From positions 1-7,153 of the forward strand of contig JBKHBQ010000200.1 of assembly GCA_046542305.1 (NCBI GenBank): a stretch of DNA of 7,153 nt. Direction: 5' to 3'. The stretch's first letter is position 1. Every line of letters begins with the position of its first letter. A program made the translations under genes and the position numbers. This stretch comes from JBKHBQ01 sp046542305 (GTDB lineage: Bacteria > Bacteroidota > Bacteroidia > Bacteroidales > 4484-276). Below the pieces are notes generated by a model. The model was given only the letters and a program-made list of their open reading frames with translations. It ran no database searches and was not told where the DNA came from. Positions 4,766 through 7,153 of the stretch are shown in pieces.

Positions 4766-5458
4766 ATGATCATGAAAAACACCCATTCACTCGCTTTGGT
4801 CACAGGTGGCAGTTCGGGCATCGGCAAAGCAATTTCAACAAAACTTTCCAAAAAATATCATGTGATAAATGCCGACATCCACACACCTGAAAATGAAAAC
4901 GGCAAAATTAAGCATGTGAAATGTGATATTACCCTTGCCGGAGATGTGGATAATCTGGTAGAGGAATTTTCCAGGCACGGGCAGCCTGAAGTATTGGTTT
5001 TAAATGCCGGTAGGGGAATTCACGAAAAGCTCAGGGAAGGCGATCCTGAAAAATGGTGCGAAGTTATCAACCTCAACATCTGTGGAATGCTCAGGGTTTT
5101 ACGGGCGGTTTTGCCCTTTATGAAAAAGGGCAATGTCATTTTTATCTCTTCGGTATCAGCCGGCAAACCACATCCCTACGGTGGTGTTTATGCTGCCACC
5201 AAAAGTGCAATGAATACCATTGCAGAAACCCTGAGACTCGAAGAGCAGCCGGAGGTTAAAGTCACCGTAATCTCGGCGGGCATTGTCGACACTGCCTTTT
5301 TCGACCGGATGATCTCAACCGGTCATTCACCCCAAGACATTGGTTGGGGTTCAGTGCATCCTGATGAAGTAGCTGATGCCGTGCAATTTATATTGAACCA
5401 AAAACCTGAAACAGACATCAACCAGCTTACCATACGGCCTTCAAAGCAAGTACTTTGA
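4766..5458 (+). CDS. Classical SDR oxidoreductase with intact active site, 230 aa
   Basis: A single-domain classical short-chain dehydrogenase, cytosolic. The glycine motif TGGSSGIG is at 13-20. Asp37 ends beta-2 (NADIHT), which favours NAD(H) over NADP(H). CDI (53-55) precedes the adenine pocket, LNAG is at 79-82, and the catalytic set Asn104, Ser129, Tyr142 and Lys146 (VYAATK) is complete, in contrast to the SDR at 2333. After the core, SAGIVDTAFF (170-179) is the usual cofactor-binding loop. Length is a little short (230 versus about 250), and the C-terminal DGG segment of many SDRs is replaced by QLTIRPSKQVL, as in YdfG-like members. Both ATG 4766 and ATG 4772 are possible starts. Substrate unknown. 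Its position ahead of the epimerase suggests, but does not prove, a role in the same sugar or surface pathway. Confidence 0.88.
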   Translation: MIMKNTHSLALVTGGSSGIGKAISTKLSKKYHVINADIHTPENENGKIKHVKCDITLAGDVDNLVEEFSRHGQPEVLVLNAGRGIHEKLREGDPEKWCEVINLNICGMLRVLRAVLPFMKKGNVIFISSVSAGKPHPYGGVYAATKSAMNTIAETLRLEEQPEVKVTVISAGIVDTAFFDRMISTGHSPQDIGWGSVHPDEVADAVQFILNQKPETDINQLTIRPSKQVL

Positions 5459-5656
5459 TACGTGGAGCAGCCACAACGTTCAAGTGGAATATTTTCCACA
5501 TCAACCTGATGGGTATGCGGCGTCAACCGCTTTCTGTTGCAGGATATTGGAGGTTGATAACGATTTGCTTAGGCAGGCTTATTCTTCCTTTGGTATGGTT
5601 GTGGATGATGCTGTTGCCCGAACTTGAAGAATCAATTGAAAAACAAAAAGAAAGGT
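5459..5656. other. 198-nt spacer between the SDR and the epimerase
   Basis: No convincing gene. Possible structures are GTGGAA (5484-5489), TATT loop, TTCCAC (5494-5499), a short hairpin without a following T-tract, and a longer-range pair ATCAACCT (5500-5507) / AGGTTGAT (5551-5558). An open frame from TTG 5455 crosses the spacer but continues as an out-of-frame reading of the epimerase gene. Confidence 0.4.
5564..5592 (+). promoter_or_regulatory. Possible promoter for the epimerase-glycosidase pair
   Basis: TTTG at 5564-5567 and TTCCTTTG at 5585-5592 (one mismatch to TAnnTTTG) are 17 nt apart, close to Bacteroidota -33/-7 spacing. Transcription would begin near 5597, leaving a leader of about 60 nt before ATG 5657. 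This would make the epimerase and the following gene a separate unit from the SDR. Confidence 0.4.
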
Positions 5657-6778
5657 ATGACGAAGCAAAAAATACTCATCACCGGCGGAGCCGGTTTTAT
5701 TGGTTCGCACCTGTGCGATTTGCTGATAGAAGAAGGGCATTATGTAAGGGTACTCGACAATCTCGACCCGCAGGTTCACGGGAAAAATGCCCGCCGGCCT
5801 GACTATCTGCACCCCGGGGTACAGTTGATCATTGGCGATGTCCGCAACCCGGAAGATGTAAAAAAAGCACTTAAAGAAATCGACATCGTTTACCACTTTG
5901 CAGCTAAAGTCGGGGTAGGCCAAAGCATGTATGAAATTGGCGAATATACCGCGGTAAACAATGTGGGAACCGCTGTCCTGCTCGAGGCACTTATTAACAA
6001 CCCGCCGCAAAAGCTGTTGGTCGCATCCAGCATGAGCATATACGGCGAAGGTTTGTACCGGGGCCCCGAAGGTGAGATCATTGATGGCTTTGACCGCAAG
6101 CTCGAAGATCTGAAACGCGGCGAATGGGAACTTTATAACGAGCAGCATGAAAAACTGATCCCGATTGCAACACATGAGGGCAAAACACCTGCTCTCAGTT
6201 CTGTATATGCGCTTTCGAAATATGATCAGGAACGGCTTTGCCTCATTGCCGGAAGGGCATATAATTTCCCCGTAACGGCGCTGCGCTTTTTTAATGTGTA
6301 CGGCACACGTCAGGCGCTGTCGAACCCGTATACAGGCGTCCTTGCAATTTTTGCCTCGCGGTACCTCAACGAAAGACTTCCGCTGATTTTTGAAGACGGA
6401 GAGCAACTGCGCGATTTTGTGCATGTGAGCGATATTGCCAGGGCCTGCTATGCAGCATCCGACACCGGAAAAGCCAACGGTGAGGTGCTGAATATCGGCA
6501 GCGGAAAATCCTATTCCGTAAACTTCATTGCCGAAGCACTGGCACAGGTTATGGGAAAAGATTACCTGAAACCTGAAGTTACCGGAAAATACCGCTCCGG
6601 CGACATCCGCCATTGCTTTGCAGATATCAGGAAAGCACAATCCATGATCGGATACCAGCCACACATGACCCTGAACGAAGGACTTGCCTCACTCGCCGAA
6701 TGGCTCGAAGGACAAATCGCCTACGACCATGTGGATACTGCAAGCAAGGAATTGGAAAAACGTGGATTAGCCGTATGA
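5657..6778 (+). CDS. dTDP-L-rhamnose 4-epimerase-like NAD-dependent sugar-nucleotide epimerase, 373 aa
   Basis: An extended SDR of the NAD-dependent epimerase/dehydratase family, cytosolic. TGGAGFIGS (9-17) binds NAD, Asp34 in RVLDNLD reads as the ribose-binding acid, and ASSMSIYGEG (123-132) holds the catalytic Ser. The catalytic Tyr184 and Lys188 are in SSVYALSKYDQERL. Substrate-side motifs include RFFNVYGTRQALSNPYTGVL, FEDGEQLRDFVHVSDIARA and KYRSGDIRHCFADI. This set, with the insert between 135 and 180 (LKRGEWELYNEQ), resembles proteins annotated as dTDP-L-rhamnose 4-epimerase, which make dTDP-6-deoxy-L-talose; family resemblance is from memory. The open frame begins at TTG 5624, but ATG 5657 starts directly before the beta-1 strand (MTKQKILITGG), as in homologues. 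AAAGAAAGG lies just before it, too close to be an ideal Shine-Dalgarno. The next gene starts 46 nt downstream and is probably co-transcribed. Confidence 0.87.
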   Translation: MTKQKILITGGAGFIGSHLCDLLIEEGHYVRVLDNLDPQVHGKNARRPDYLHPGVQLIIGDVRNPEDVKKALKEIDIVYHFAAKVGVGQSMYEIGEYTAVNNVGTAVLLEALINNPPQKLLVASSMSIYGEGLYRGPEGEIIDGFDRKLEDLKRGEWELYNEQHEKLIPIATHEGKTPALSSVYALSKYDQERLCLIAGRAYNFPVTALRFFNVYGTRQALSNPYTGVLAIFASRYLNERLPLIFEDGEQLRDFVHVSDIARACYAASDTGKANGEVLNIGSGKSYSVNFIAEALAQVMGKDYLKPEVTGKYRSGDIRHCFADIRKAQSMIGYQPHMTLNEGLASLAEWLEGQIAYDHVDTASKELEKRGLAV

Positions 6779-6824
6779 TGATGCAAAAATTGATTCATCC
6801 TTAAACCAGGAAAAACTTTATACC

Positions 6825-7153
6825 ATGAAATATTCTACCGCCAGTAAAGACCAATTTATCAACAATCACGATATGAAGAACATACCGGAGATGGGAATCC
6901 TCGAATGGTTTCATATCAACGACTACGAACATGTGGAGAAAGCCATAAAAGGCATGAAGGAGCTGGGGGTGAAACATCTCCGCACCGGCGTGTCATGGGC
7001 CGACTTTCATACAGAAACCGGCGCAGCGTGGTATGACTGGCTGATGCCGAGGCTGGCAGAGCATTTCGAAGTATTGCCATGCTTTTTGTATACGCCTCCC
7101 TCCATCGGCTTGGAGCCAAAAACTTCGGCCCCACCCAGGAACCCCAAGGATTA
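6825..7153 (+). CDS. TIM-barrel glycoside-hydrolase-like protein (COG3664 beta-xylosidase-like), N-terminal fragment
   Basis: An open frame from ATG 6825 continues through the right edge for 109 complete codons. Residues 24-35 (GILEWFHINDYE) and 36-61 (a helix leading to HLRTGVSWADF) look like the first beta-alpha units of a (beta/alpha)8 glycosidase. LPCFLYTPPSIGLEPKTSAP (84-103) is a motif I associate with proteins labelled beta-xylosidase (COG3664, GH39-like) that often stand beside dTDP-rhamnose 4-epimerase-like genes. The catalytic Glu residues would lie beyond the window. The N-terminus is hydrophilic with no signal peptide, so a cytosolic location is likely, unusual for a polysaccharide-degrading enzyme. 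AGGA lies about 13 nt before the ATG, a loose Shine-Dalgarno. ATG 6873 is an alternative start. Confidence 0.75.
   Translation, partial: MKYSTASKDQFINNHDMKNIPEMGILEWFHINDYEHVEKAIKGMKELGVKHLRTGVSWADFHTETGAAWYDWLMPRLAEHFEVLPCFLYTPPSIGLEPKTSAPPRNPKD

Noticed and set aside
2675..5205. The two SDR genes as a recent tandem duplication
   Set aside because: They differ in length, N-terminus, active-site motifs and C-terminus. They share only general SDR features, so they are old, separate subfamilies.
4229..5579. TAGGCAGGCT at 4229-4238 and 5570-5579 as a repeat
   Set aside because: A shared 10-mer is expected many times by chance in 7 kb, and the flanks do not match.
5455..5802. Plus-strand open frame of 115 codons overlapping the SDR stop and the epimerase start
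   Set aside because: TTG start. Its second half is an out-of-frame reading of the epimerase gene, rich in Arg and Trp, and the first half has no recognisable domain.
5579..6664. Long minus-strand open frame of 361 codons opposite the epimerase
   Set aside because: It is rich in Cys, Phe and His with no recognisable domain, and lies wholly antisense to a gene with clear family motifs. This is the usual shadow of a codon-biased gene.

Overview
The window looks like a chromosomal segment of a Bacteroidota bacterium. Coding is dense and GC moderate. The best -7 elements match the Bacteroidota TAnnTTTG consensus, paired in places with a -33 TTTG, and Shine-Dalgarno sites are mostly weak. The protein families also fit: a DUF1343/NamZ-like muramidase, an N-terminal-FEFFIAK LolC-type permease, a DUF892 protein and a general-stress SDR. 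The genus cannot be resolved from the sequence alone.

Layout. (1) 1-283: the 5' end of a minus-strand, signal-peptide-bearing NamZ/DUF1343 muramidase, divergent from the next gene across a compact two-way promoter region. (2) 283-1509: a LolC/LolE-type ABC permease on the plus strand, ending at a bulged intrinsic terminator. The promoter lies inside the longest open frame, so a TTG at 283 is the likely start. (3) 1718-3400: a stress pair on the plus strand, namely a DUF892/YciE-YciF ferritin-like protein and a YdaD/YhdF-type SDR. The SDR has an unusually long charged N-terminus, and its catalytic Lys is replaced by Asn. (4) 3414-4646: a minus-strand pair, a small conserved acidic-aromatic protein followed by a PAPS-type sulfotransferase. 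It converges on the SDR at a 9-bp perfect inverted repeat that contains both stop codons. (5) 4766-7153: a plus-strand run of a second, catalytically intact SDR, a dTDP-L-rhamnose 4-epimerase-like enzyme, and the first 109 codons of a TIM-barrel glycoside-hydrolase-like protein (COG3664 / GH39-like) that runs off the window.

Two themes stand out. The first is general stress or desiccation tolerance (DUF892, N-extended SDR, small WVEER protein). The second is cell-surface or sugar chemistry (NamZ, sulfotransferase, 6-deoxysugar epimerase, glycosidase-like protein). The epimerase plus signal-less glycosidase-like gene is the best candidate for an under-characterised pathway. The broken active site of the first SDR is the clearest anomaly at the residue level. 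I see no CRISPR array, tRNA, rRNA, transposase or integrase.
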